From Gonocerus acuteangulatus (Eukaryota; Arthropoda; Insecta; Hemiptera; Coreidae): 64,000 nucleotides of DNA. The stretch spans positions 94,469,534 to 94,533,533 of the forward strand of contig OX328132.1 in the NCBI GenBank assembly GCA_946811695.1, written 5' to 3'. A program made the position numbers and the translations under genes. Positions 40,476-51,400 of the stretch are shown in pieces (position 1 is the stretch's first letter; each line of letters starts with the position of its first letter). The notes beneath the pieces are model-generated. The model was not told the origin of the DNA and made no database searches. It was given only the letters and a program-made list of their open reading frames with translations.

Positions 40476-40478
<3 letters not shown>
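39597..40478. other. RIM-BP intron, no feature recognised
   Basis: AT-rich intronic DNA without coding or repeat signatures that I can name. A short (CA)n lies at about 40462-40474. Confidence 0.4.
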
Positions 40479-40536
<58 letters not shown>

Positions 40537-40748
40537 TTAAATTGCATCGCTGGGTATCACATGTATGTATGGAACGGCTTCTTTCTCCAGCGGTGTCGCT
40601 CCTCTCTCCATCGCAATATTTCGTCGGGTTCATCTCCGACTTCTTCAGGCTGCTATGTGTCGTCCTCGGTGGTTATCAAGTCGGAGATGAACCCGAAGAA
40701 ATATTGCGATGGAGAGAGGAGCGACACCGCTGGAGAAAGAAGCCATTC

Positions 40749-40791
<43 letters not shown>
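40479..40791. repeat. Hairpin element between two (TA)n tracts
   Basis: (TA)n at 40479-40532 and 40755-40791 bracket an inverted repeat with arms 40562-40644 and 40678-40758 and loop 40645-40677. The right tract is the insertion target of the Tc1 element at 40793. Confidence 0.75.
40609..40655 (-). ncRNA. Possible hammerhead ribozyme (AUU-type)
   Basis: The minus strand reads CTGAAGA, a stem-loop (GTCGG with CCGAC), then GAAATATT. CTGA-N-GA and GAAA are hammerhead constants, and ATT can serve as the cleavage triplet, but stem I has only about two pairs. The opposite arm has lost the CTGAAGA box. Weaker than the 46.5 and 57.8 kb cases. Confidence 0.45.
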
Positions 40792-40792
<1 letters not shown>

Positions 40793-40795
<3 letters not shown>

Positions 40796-42402
40796 TGGCT
40801 CACAGTCAAAATGATGCAAACCAAGATTTCTATTTCTATTGCTAGTTGCTCTCAATTTGTTACAATTTAAATGCCAATGCACATGAAGGCATAATGATCC
40901 ATTGTCATACATTAAGTTTATATAATGAAATCAGCTCTACAACATTTATACAAATAGAAAAACATTTCTTCATTAAAACTCATAGGAATTGAAGATCACA
41001 GTGAAAAAGATGCAAACTTTATTTCTGTGTAGAAAATAATTATCCTTCAATTTTTGGTGGCATGAGTTTACTAATATTTTAATTCCTTTTCATTCTTTTA
41101 ATAAAAGCAAAAATAAACAATATGAATACAAGTAATCAGTCCTGTGCGAACATTTGCATAAATTTGGTACGCATACAACTATTCCTGAACGAGAAATAGT
41201 GATTAACAAATTTAAAATAAGAAAAACAACATGAAATCGCCTCTATTATCAATAGGATTTATGCGACCATTCAACATAATATTGAACATTTTAAAAAAGA
41301 AAACAAAATAATAAGAAAATCTAGAGTCATTACAAAATAAACGTTTTACCGTCAAGGACAAAAGTTGGATTTTGTGCCAAATAAAAAATAATACAAAATT
41401 AAGTGCTGCAAAGTTGGCTGCGTTAATTAAAAAACGTTTATATAAAATGGTGTGTGCTGAAACCATTCAAAGAGTCTTAAGAAAAATGCAATACAATGGT
41501 AGAGCTGCAAGGCAAAATTCTTACATAAACAAAAAATATGCAAATTACTTTTCCCAAGAATTACTTAAAGAAGAGATGGACTTCTGGAGAACTGTTTTGT
41601 CTTTAGATGTGTCAAAATTTACTTTTTTGGGTTCTGAAAGAACAAGTTTCGTCTGGAGAAAAGCAAATGAAGAGCTCCATGGGAATAATCTTCGCCTGAA
41701 CATCAAACATTGAGGTGGTCATGTTATGGTTTGGGGGAGTATGGCTGCTTCGGCGGTAGGATATCATCATTTTATTGAGATAACAATGGAGAAACATTGA
41801 TTTTGTGACATCCTGAAAAAAATATTGTAACCAAGCTTGGAATAATAAATTATTTGTCTTTTTATAGAACATAACAATCCCAAGCATTCTTCTTATCTCG
41901 TAAGAAAATGGGTTCATTTAATTGCTCCAAAACTATGAAAGCACTCCTCTAATTACCAGACTTCAATATTATAGAAACAGAAGTGAGGAAACATAAGATA
42001 TCAAACCAAGAATACCTCAAAAAGAGTGTTCAAGAAGAATGGGGGAAGATATGGCCATCTTGCACAGAAAAGCTTGTCCAATGCATGCCCAATTGTTTGA
42101 ATGTGATAATAAATAATAAAGGATTATCTAAAAAGTAATAAAATTTAAAATATTTTTGAATTTTTGGACGTTTTCCATTTTGCATCATTTTCACTGTGAC
42201 CTAAGAAGTTTATATAAATGAATAAGGTTTTCGTTTAATTTTTTTATTTGATCTCAAATTAATTTTTAACTATTGTATATTCTAGCCTGATGATCCTACT
42301 GTATCTTTGTAAACAAAGATTTTTCAGAATAAATTGTAGGTTGATATTAAATATACTTTTTTAAAAGTAAATATCTTGCATCATTTTGACTGTGAGCCAC
42401 TA
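40793..42402 (+). mobile_element. Tc1-like transposon with IR/DR termini, inactive
   Basis: The outer inverted repeat is CAGTGGCTCACAGTCAAAAT at the left and its complement at the right, flanked by TA. A second pair, CACAGTGAAAAAGATGCAAA (40997-41016) and its complement (about 42176-42200), lies about 200 bp inside. This gives the IR/DR arrangement of many Tc1 elements. At 1.61 kb it has normal Tc1 length. The last base of the right terminus appears mutated. Confidence 0.85.
41372..41713 (+). pseudogene. Tc1-family transposase relic
   Basis: A 113-codon open stretch includes ETIQRVLRKM and GRAARQNSYI (second HTH and GRPR-like region), then VLSLDVSKF at the first catalytic Asp, where W-S-D-E is usual. 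After the stop the relic continues with GGHVMVWGS. The FIEHNNPKHSS stretch has His where the second catalytic Asp is expected. Further stops follow to about 42110. The full protein would be about 340 residues; this cannot transpose. Confidence 0.8.
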
Positions 42403-42477
42403 TATATATATATATATATATATAGATTCAGTTTGTGGTTTCATGCTGGGGAGTATTATTGTTTTAATACAGCATTC

Positions 42478-42575
42478 TCGGGTCTCCCCGTGGTCTAGTG
42501 GCTAATGCCTTAGATTCTGATGCGGCAGATGATGAGTTCGAGTCCCTCCTTCTGATTCTCATCTCACGGCTATAC
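42478..42575 (+). mobile_element. Degenerate 5' part of the tRNA-derived SINE
   Basis: GGGTCTCCCCGTGGTCTAGT is followed by a B-box-like GAGTTCGAGTCCC about 50 nt on. No A tail is visible, and it is diverged from the other copies. Confidence 0.6.
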
Positions 42576-42973
42576 AGCATTCTCCAGAGATAGGTTTTTA
42601 ATGTTATATTTTACAGGAATCACATTTTGCTTCATCAGAGGTTTTACATGATTTGAATAACTTTTTTAAAATTTTATTATTTTAAAATAACCTTTTATCA
42701 ATAGATTTTATACAGAGCTTATCATATGGCATTTCTGATATGTGTCTTCCTGTATCGGCTCTTGTCAACATTTATTGGATTCAATAAGTGTCCAGTCAAT
42801 TGAACAGCACTTTTGGTCTTGCTGCAAGGAGCATGCTTGTCTTTTCTTGGCCTGTCGTTCCTTAGCAAGAGTTTTCTGGTAGTGCGTAGGATACTTACAT
42901 ACATACATACATGCGAAGTATTCTCATCATCAGTTCTATATTCATAATTGTAAATACTACATGGCCAACCAAC

Positions 42974-43039
<66 letters not shown>

Positions 43040-43067
43040 TAGGGTGGTCACAGAGCACGGAAGGAAA
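42576..43067. other. RIM-BP intron with (TA)n tract
   Basis: (TA)n at 42978-43033 and a short (CATA)n at about 42898-42912. Nothing else recognised. Confidence 0.45.
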
Positions 43068-44583
43068 AAAAAATTCCAAATTTTAGAAACGACACCCACT
43101 CAAAATGATCACCCTTTTCAGATATTTAGATAGCCAACGTTTGAGTCTGATTAGAGGCCATTAATACGTGCCGCAAAGTTTTAAAAATGTTGATTTTTTC
43201 GATGTTCGGCGACTTTCAAGGTCAAAATATCAGGAACGGCTCCTCCTATACACCCCAACTATGTCTTAAATTAAAGATAATATTGTTCTACGTAATTCAT
43301 ATTCTAAAGAGAATCTATGGTATTTAAATCTATAAATGGTTGGCCTCGCATTCTTCGATCTAACTGTTTCTCAAGACCAAAACTTGGCAATGAGCAAAAA
43401 AATGTTGGAGGCCAAAACCAAAAAATAGAAGACTAGAATTGTAACCCGAATGTTCTAGAGAAAATCTAAGAAATCTAGTCAAGGGAGGATTATCCTATTT
43501 AGAATCAAGTGATACAATGACTTTCTTCAGGCGTTTTAAAATCAACACAGACTTCCTCGCACAACCCCCTAGAACGTGACCAGAATATATGCATTTCATA
43601 GAAGAGAAGAGGATCGTTGAATCATTAAATGTGGTAAATGACATGGCTGAACGAGATGAAAGTCGATGACAACAATATTCATCATGTTAATGGTTCAACA
43701 ATATACTGACCAAGGATGAGAATCAGAAGCGTCCTGCAAGTAGTTAGCAAATGTCGACAGTTCTATCCTGATGCTTGCAAGTCACCCTGAGCAAAAGACT
43801 AGACTAGAGAAATAGGAATAGGAATCCTACACAAAAATGTTCTATCTATCCATATGAATGTGTCATTTGTTCTTGTCCAATCTGATATTTCTGATGTGTT
43901 CTATAGAATTATCTGTGTAATTTGAGTAGGAACTCGTATCTGTATTGTATTATTATTATGTATTCAATTTATTATCAATACATTAACCATCAAAGTATAT
44001 ACCATATCTACATGTCTTAACGAAATACAAAATCGTTTGTTATACTTGATTAATAAATTAGTCTGTACTGTAAAGGCAATTTATTGCACAAACGATGACC
44101 TCAACCTCTGGAATATGGAAAAGGTGGAGTGAAAAAAAAAGTCTAAAATACCTAGCATAAGTCTTAACACACATTCATAGACATAAGATGTCAATTCGAT
44201 AAGTAATTGATTCATTTGAGCAAAAAAAGAGGTCATTTCTCTCATAAAATGCGAGGTTTGTCTTTAGAGGTACTAGATCCCGTTTTTGATGACAAAGGCT
44301 GTTCTAGATCCGTTAGACTTGATGTTACTTCTATTCTCTTTAGAATATGAATTACTTAGAACAATATTATCTTTAATTTAAGACATAGTTGGGCTGTATA
44401 GGAGGAGCCGTTCCTGATATTTTGGCCTTAAAAGTCACCAAACATCGAAAAAATCAACATTTTTAAAATTTTAGGTGCTTTGCGACACGTGTTAATGACC
44501 TCCAATCAGGCTCAAACATCGGCTATCTAAATATCTGGAAAGGGTGATCAGTTTGAGGAGGTATTGTTTCTAAAATTCGGTAA
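43068..44583. mobile_element. 1.5-kb element with terminal inverted repeats of about 250 bp
   Basis: The arms (about 43068-43314 and 44330-44583) are inverted copies containing CCGTTCCTGATATTTTGG and ATATCTGGAAAGGGTGATCA or near variants. The centre carries a short protein relic at 43560-43790. Neither a duplicated target nor a transposase domain that I can name was found. Confidence 0.65.
43560..43790 (+). pseudogene. Relic of an unnamed protein with VVNDMAERD motif
   Basis: One frame reads PPRT-stop-PEYMHFIEEKRIVESL followed by NVVNDMAERD. After frame changes, LTKDENQKR and CRQFYPDACKS follow. The order (W)PE..., VVND-x-AER, LTK-x-E-x-QK, FPD resembles a recurrent uncharacterised family I recall from arthropod and cnidarian genomes. 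I cannot assign a function. The stop at an expected Trp and the shifts mark it as dead. Confidence 0.4.
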
Positions 44584-45589
44584 TTTTTATTTTTATATAT
44601 ATCTATATATATATTTATTTTATTTATTAGTTCTTTGTTATAAGGCAATGCCCTCTACAAAGGAGTGTGTGCACATATTCTGGAATACATCCTTACATAT
44701 CGAAATGTCCAACCATAAAGTAATAGAAGAAACTAAATAAATGCGTCAATAAATAGATTTTACCTAAAATAGTAATATGAAAATAATAGTTAATCAAACA
44801 ACCAGTTAACAATTTATGTACAAGCTAGATAACGTAAGAGATTAATTGGTCTAATGGTATTACAAACTAAATAGTAAAAACAAATACATGCTATGTAAGG
44901 GACAGCACAAAAAATATAATAAGTAATGAAAGCAAATCATTTATATGGAAATCGAAATAATGAAAAGTAAAATAAGGTAAACCACATGCTATCATAAGAG
45001 GAATATAAGGGAAAAACAACACCTTTCCACAATAACCACATTAAACTAATCATTTCGGCACCACTTGCACGACCGAACTTCCTCACTTTAACAGCAGGTA
45101 GGGATATAGAGATGAAGCCTTCTATAGATGTCGGTAGAGAGACTGGTTCTATGACGGTATGATGGGGTTCCTAGCAGGAAAGAAGGTCCTAGGTATAGCC
45201 ATAAGTAGATAGGTTATGGAGTGCCCTGCAGTAGGATTTCTATCATCTTGAAAAATCTAGTTCTACTGCCGAAAGGCTTAGATTCAACTTTATTCCCAGT
45301 TACGCTACGTTCAGTTGGCCGGATGACCCGGACTTTGTGGATGAGAAATCCTTCATTGAGACTTGTGACGTGGCCTTTCTCTTCTTCTGAACTTGATCCA
45401 GCTGTCCTAGCAAGTCTTGGTGACTTATATATATATATGCGTACATATTTGTGTGTGTTTATAGTGTTGGTCCAGAAACCATGTATACACAAATTAAAAA
45501 AAAAAAAAGTTCATTCCTTTTACAATATATTATTTTCTAATTAAAAGTAATTATTTTCTTCTATTTCTATATTTGAATTCTTCTTTCAG
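44584..45589. other. RIM-BP intron, unassigned
   Basis: A medium-GC stretch at 45050-45430 stands out from the AT-rich intron and has long frames on both strands (45214-45492 and 45221-45544), but I recognise no protein. It may be a dispersed repeat. A pyrimidine tract precedes the acceptor at 45588-45589. Confidence 0.35.
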
Positions 45590-45761
45590 TCTAAAATTCG
45601 TGAGCTTGAAAAGAAAGCAGAATTGCAAAATGTTCTCCATGAAGAGCTTGCCCTCGAAATGCAGGCAATCAAACGATCTGCAAAAGTTGGTAATACTCCC
45701 TCCTGGAATAAGCATAGCCATGATACACACCTCTCTCCAGAATCAAGTATTTGTACCTCAG
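45590..45761 (+). CDS. RIMBP: RIM-binding protein, exon B
   Basis: A 172-nt exon entering in phase 0 and leaving in phase 1, between TTCTTTCAG and GTAAGTTG. It reads SKIRELEKKAELQ, then HEELALEMQAIKR, then a Ser/Thr-rich linker ending SPESSICTS. The R-E-L-E-x-K motif continues the RIM-BP N-terminal coiled coil, as in vertebrate V-R-E-L-E-E-K. The 3' part is a low-conservation linker. Confidence 0.75.
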
Positions 45762-46507
45762 GTAAGTTGAAAATAAGACTTAATAACTCCCAACTTAAAA
45801 ATAGACCACAAACAGATTTTTCTTTGTTTAAAATTTCCATGATGCAGATTTAATGAGGCCATCCTGAGGGAAGCTGTCATGCCTTGGAAAAATTTTGTGA
45901 AGTTTCACAATGAAGAAGTACTGAAGTAATAAAGTTTACAGGTTACTAATAATGAAAAAAACAATTGACAAATAACTGAATTATTAGACTGAGTGAATCA
46001 AAATATAGGAAAAATCAAAACATAACTCGTTAAAAACATAGCTATTAATTAAACTACAAAATAACTTATTGAAAATTAAAGACAATGTAATACTTAAACG
46101 TATGAAGAAATATTAATGCAGATTTATAATTAATCCTACAAAAACAAAGGCTTTAATAATTATCTATGCGAGCAATTGGATTTTATGTTTGATTTTTATG
46201 ATTATTTTGCAAATTTACAATTTAAAACATCATTTCGAGGAAAATTAAAATTTTTGTTGAAAACTGCAAAGAAAGAAAGAAACATCAGACTAATTGGTGT
46301 CTAAATTTTAAATTAAAAAATAGGTCAATGGTTGAATTGATTTGGCCATAAAATTAGGATTAGTTTAGCTCAGTACTATCACATAAACTCTCACAATTCA
46401 TCTAATGAAAGGAACGCCTAAAATAGAATAGAATGTATATAACTGGCGAATAAGGCGGAAGGTCAATAAAATATCGCCACACACTTTTACACTTTTTATT
46501 TATCTTC

Positions 46508-46545
46508 CCTACATGTTTCGCACCCTTTTTGGTGCCTCTTCAGCG
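46508..46545 (-). ncRNA. Hammerhead ribozyme motif, left arm
   Basis: The minus strand reads CTGAAGA, stem GGCACC with GGGTGC, GAAACATGTA, GGG. Stem II is perfect here. Cleavage would follow GUA. The ACATGT step is self-complementary, which suits a dimeric hammerhead. Confidence 0.65.
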
Positions 46546-46692
46546 GAACACTCTTAAACATTAAATTCAGCCTCAACCTGAGGAATGGAATCTTCCACTA
46601 GCAGGGCTTCGTCTAGACAGTCTAGACGAGGCCCTGCTAGTGGAAGGTTCCATTTCTCAGGTTGAGGCTGAATTTAATGTTTAAGAGTGTTC

Positions 46693-46733
46693 CCCTGAAG
46701 AGGCACCAAAAAGAGTGTGAAACATGTAGGGAA
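46693..46733 (+). ncRNA. Hammerhead ribozyme motif, right arm (sense to RIM-BP)
   Basis: CCC-CTGAAGA, stem II GGCACC with AGTGTG (weaker by two changes), GAAACATGTA, GGG. Stem I is CCC with GGG. It lies in the RIM-BP intron on the transcribed sense, so self-cleavage in pre-mRNA is conceivable but not shown. Confidence 0.6.
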
Positions 46734-47403
46734 GATAAATAAAAAGTGTAAAAGTGTGTGGCGATATTTTATTGACCTTCCGCCTTATTCGCCAGTTATA
46801 TATATTTGAGCTAAGGGTCATTTAATGAATAATTAGAATAGAATGGTACTAATTGTGGTAAAGGTATAACACTAGGATGAATTTTAATTGAAGCCACAAT
46901 TTTTACTTTATTTTATCATTTAAAAGACCTAAAAAAAAAATGTTTTGTGTTTTCTATAAATATTAATCTTACAATTCATTCACTATAATACTAAGATATT
47001 TTATATGAAGTTATGGAATGAATATTGTTTGTGGGTTATCACAAGATAAACAAGTCTACTAAATCTCTAATGTTGAAAGTTAATTTTCATTGTTATTATT
47101 TATTTATGTTTATTTTTTAGTATTCTATACAAGATTTCCTCATTCCAAGGAGTTGGCCTTATATAATGTTATTAGTCCTATATTAGTATTATATTCATAT
47201 ACATACACATACACTTGTGCACATGTTCTCTTTTTTACATAAGCCGCAGATTTCAGTAGAATTTTCAAACCACATCATTGGTCCACATCAATCACCATGA
47301 AATTCCACTTATTGCATTCATTTAAACTTACGCGAAAAGTTCAAACGCAATTGGATTCTTACATTTGATTTAAAATTTAATAGTAAATTGCCAAAAAGAA
47401 AAA

Positions 47404-47625
<222 letters not shown>

Positions 47626-47729
47626 GTGTGTGTTTTAACCAACCTGTAATTTATAATAATTAGACAGGCATACATTTCATAAATAGAGCACAGGTTTGAT
47701 TAGTACACGCATCAATTACTTTTTTTCAG

Positions 47730-47831
47730 ACATGACCTGTGTGGAGCAGTCAACAATGACAGGATCATGTAATTCAATAGAAAACCATATTGATCACCGC
47801 CCAATACTTAAATCAAGATCTCAGTTTACTG
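47730..47831 (+). CDS. RIMBP: RIM-binding protein, exon C (linker)
   Basis: A 102-nt exon, phase 1 to phase 1, between TTTTTTTCAG and GTAATAACC. It reads DMTCVEQSTMTGSCNSIEN and a short basic end with LKSRSQFT. It has no domain and is a plausible variable linker between the coiled coil and first SH3. It is accepted because both splice sites fit and both phases match exons B and D. It could be alternatively spliced, since its length is a multiple of three. Confidence 0.6.
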
Positions 47832-50800
47832 GTAATAACCATTTTATTTTTTAAAAGAATGAATATAATCCCTGAAATTTAAAGTATTTGAGATAATACT
47901 ATACTATGCCAACTAAAACATGTCTTAGGATATAAAAACAATTGTTGGAATTAATAGCTCATATGAACATTTATTTCATTAAATTACAATGAGTTATTCT
48001 AAATATAATATTTTTGAATAAATATTACCCTGATTTCTGAGGTTTTTGTTCAAAGTCGTTTTCATTGAAATTAAACTCAAATAAATACTGTCTTGTGGAC
48101 AATTTTTTTTATGCATGAACTATTTATTTAAAATCTGTAAAATAATTTGGTGGAATGATTTATTATGCTCACATCAGTTTAAAACAAAATAAAATATAAA
48201 TATAATAATGAAATGAATTAATACCTACAAAAAAAATCATTATAAGGAGCAAATTACCTATTAATGAGGGTTAATCTTTTCTTATTCCTACTGTTACCTC
48301 CAAATGTGTTAAACTCTTGGATTTAGTGAAGAATGTATGAATACATACTTCTGATACTGAAAGAATGATAATATGTAATGAAACTGAGGATTGGGAATTT
48401 TGATTTGGCGGTCATTATGTGTGGATATATTCAAAATTTTAAAAGAGTTGTTGGTCATTCTGTGATTCAAATTAATTTACCCTCTGTAATGTTTCACTTT
48501 TCGCCTTAGTTAAAATTGCATTGCTTGTCTGTTTTAAGAAAGAAGCAACAACTAACCAGGGTCTATAGGATAGTTGAAAAATAAGTTAAAGAAAAAGCCA
48601 GGAATAAGATGAATAAATGTTTCAGAAAAACATGCAACACAAAGGGCAAAGAGATAGAATGGGGTCTTGAAAGTATGACATTTGCATTTGGATTGGTATT
48701 ACAATTGTGTATGTTGGTTTCTCTGTTAGAGTTTGGCGAGAGCATACTAAACAGAATAGATTGAAAGAAGCTGATTATAGTTACAAGTAAGCAACAGCTT
48801 CTGGGGCTGGTCAATTGGTTGACGAAAGATAATATTTGTGATGGACTTATGGAATATAACTTAGCCTTTATTTTGAATAGGAATGCTACTCTTTGCTATG
48901 CCAGAAACTGACTCTTTCTAGAGCACCCCCTTTTAGACCATTACATTTCGGGTGGGCTCCGGTGTAAAAAAAAAAAAAAAATAAAAACTGCTTAGCATGT
49001 TTTAATTTTTTTTTTTTTTTTTTTTTAATTTAATTTGGTCTAATGATTTTGTTTTCCGGCTCAGGGTAGCATTAATATTCAAATACTGGATACTATTAAC
49101 TGGTTTCAATTAAAAGTTTAAATTTGTTTTCTTAATATGCTCTAAATTGCATTATAAATATTCTAAAGAGTCTTAATAAAAATTATAAATTATGTCTTAT
49201 AACAAAAAAAAAATTACATACAGTAATATCATTTACATTTACAACACATGTTGTATGGCTGTATACATCTTATACCAATACAAAGTCACTTTTATCAAAA
49301 CTTTTTTAAAAAAAATTATTTTTATCTATTTACATATATTTTCTCTCTTTAATTTTTAATGTTACCCTTAATCCAACATTTAATAATTTTAATTTCAAAT
49401 TAAAAATATAATATAATTAAAAATATCCACTATGACAAAAAAAAAATAAGTATAGCTCAAAGCTGAGCCTCCTGGGCTCATTCAAATATTAAGTTTTATT
49501 ATTTATTTATTTTTTAAAAATTATTTTTTATGTACAACAGGAAATTAAATTGAGATTTCCATATTCATATAAAGAATCATTTCAAAAAACAAGGAATACT
49601 TTTTACATTCAATGTTTATTATGTCCATCTTCAGTATGAAAAATATCTTCAAAGTTTTCTTTTATTTTTGTCTTTATTTCACCTGATGCATTTGACACGA
49701 TTCTAACGATTGTCCAAGAAAATTTGTTCCCTCACTAGCCCATTTTAAAAAATTGAAATTTTAATGTAATAAAATAAAAGTCAAAAGTCTATCAGTCCTT
49801 ATCAGTGTCAACTTGTTTGTCAGTCACTCCTTCTTTCTACATTTCATTTAAAAACTTCTCCTTCCTTCTCATTATTAAATATCAAACTCCTTCCACTTCA
49901 ATAATTATTAAATTCCTTCCACTTCAGTAATATTATTCAATTCCTTACTCTTGAATAATATTACTCAACAAATTATTATTAATAAGTTCCCCCTTTATTA
50001 TAATGTAATATTATATTTCCCATTACGTAGATAAGGTACTCCGGCCTCTTCATGGGTCCGTGAGCCTTTAATACACAACAAATAATAGGTACTCCGGCCT
50101 CTTCATGGGTCCGTGAGCCTTCAATATAAATCAATATTTAATTCAAATATATTAAACAATATATTTCATAAATAAATTCAATTAGATTTATTTATTTCTC
50201 CTACCCCTTACTTCAATTAATTATTTACTCCTACTTCTTCATTTAATTATATTAACTTTTGAAAAAGGTTTTTTCCCTTTAAATATTTATTAACTGTCCT
50301 TGTCAATGTCTGTCTTTACATTTATTTAAAAAATTACTAAGTTTTATTTATTTTATTCTTTATTTAAAACGTAGTTTAACCATTAGTTATTTTACTCATT
50401 AATTCATTATAGCCTTATTGGCTTCAAAGATATATTTCTCATTTAAAAACATCCTATAGTTGGCGGGTTCTAGTTATATTGAATGGAGAGTGAGGCGAGT
50501 GCTGCTCGGGGCTGTGGCAATTATAGGAACTTCTTGACAACGTTGACTACTAGCGCGGTGCGCGTGTCGAAAACTTGAACTAGCATGAGCCTGCTTTGTT
50601 TACTGTTTTTTTTTTAGAGATTATCAAAGCTTCCTGCTTTCGAGGTAGATAAGGGATCTTCCCAGGGACTGGATATTTCCTGCTTTATCTTTTAGGTATT
50701 ATCTGGCACCTAGAAGATTTGAGATATGGGTTTAATAATCCTATTATCTGCATTCCCGAGATGGGAATAGGATTTTCACAGAAACTGGAGATTTCCTGAT

Positions 50801-51400
50801 TTTTATCGATTCTCTTTGTCTTATAAAAACATATTTTAGATTCTCTAACCTTTACACTTGCTTGTCTAAAATTTTATCACGACCGATAATGAAACAATAT
50901 TTTCTTCTTGATATCCTTAATAATAATGGCATTAGAATTTTATATGATTGTGCAAAATTTTATTTTATTAAAAATGTTACTGCTTTTAACGGGTAAACCG
51001 GTTATCATTTTACTGAATCTACGTCTAAAAAAGGATAATATAATGACTTTTTTAGTAACATTTTTTGTTTTTAGTGTACGGTTGTACACATGATTTTAAA
51101 AATAAAATAAAAATGAATGAAAATATGGATTTTGGCCTCTCGTAATTTTGAAAATGGTGTTAAAAAAATTTAAAAACAGTGGTTTTTATCAATAAACCAT
51201 AGAATTTTGATAGGTAATATAATTTAAATATTAATAAATTTATTATTTATTTGTCCCTATCCACTCAAATCCGGTACCCAACGCCGGAGGAGCTCCAAAA
51301 CAGAGAGGTTTTATTGTTATACTTTACTGGTTGAATATTTAATTTCATCATCTTTGGTCGGTTCATGATAATATTTTAGGAGAATTGAATGGAACATTTC
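47832..51400. other. RIM-BP intron, mostly unassigned
   Basis: AT-rich. It contains mononucleotide runs (about 48967-48985 A, 49007-49026 T) and a 53-bp tandem duplication with GGTACTCCGGCCTCTTCATG (about 50034-50080 and 50090-50125). A GC-richer patch lies at 50460-50600, and a diverged tandem repeat with GGACTGGATATTTCCTG-like units at about 50650-50800. No gene was recognised. Confidence 0.4.

Larger units (their letters stand above)
46437..46800. mobile_element. Near-perfect palindrome, 180-bp arms with 3-nt loop
   Basis: The arms 46437-46617 and 46621-46800 are inverted copies with the centre GTCTAGA-CAG-TCTAGAC. Each arm carries a hammerhead core. Both ends share AACTGGCGAATAAGGCGG. 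Such a tight palindrome is unstable in many cloning and assembly settings, so it is notable that it is present. Confidence 0.85.

Noticed and set aside
45214..45544. Overlapping frames of 92 and 107 codons before exon B
   Set aside because: The two strands are open over the same stretch, neither has a recognisable domain, and the region looks like a repeat with higher GC content.
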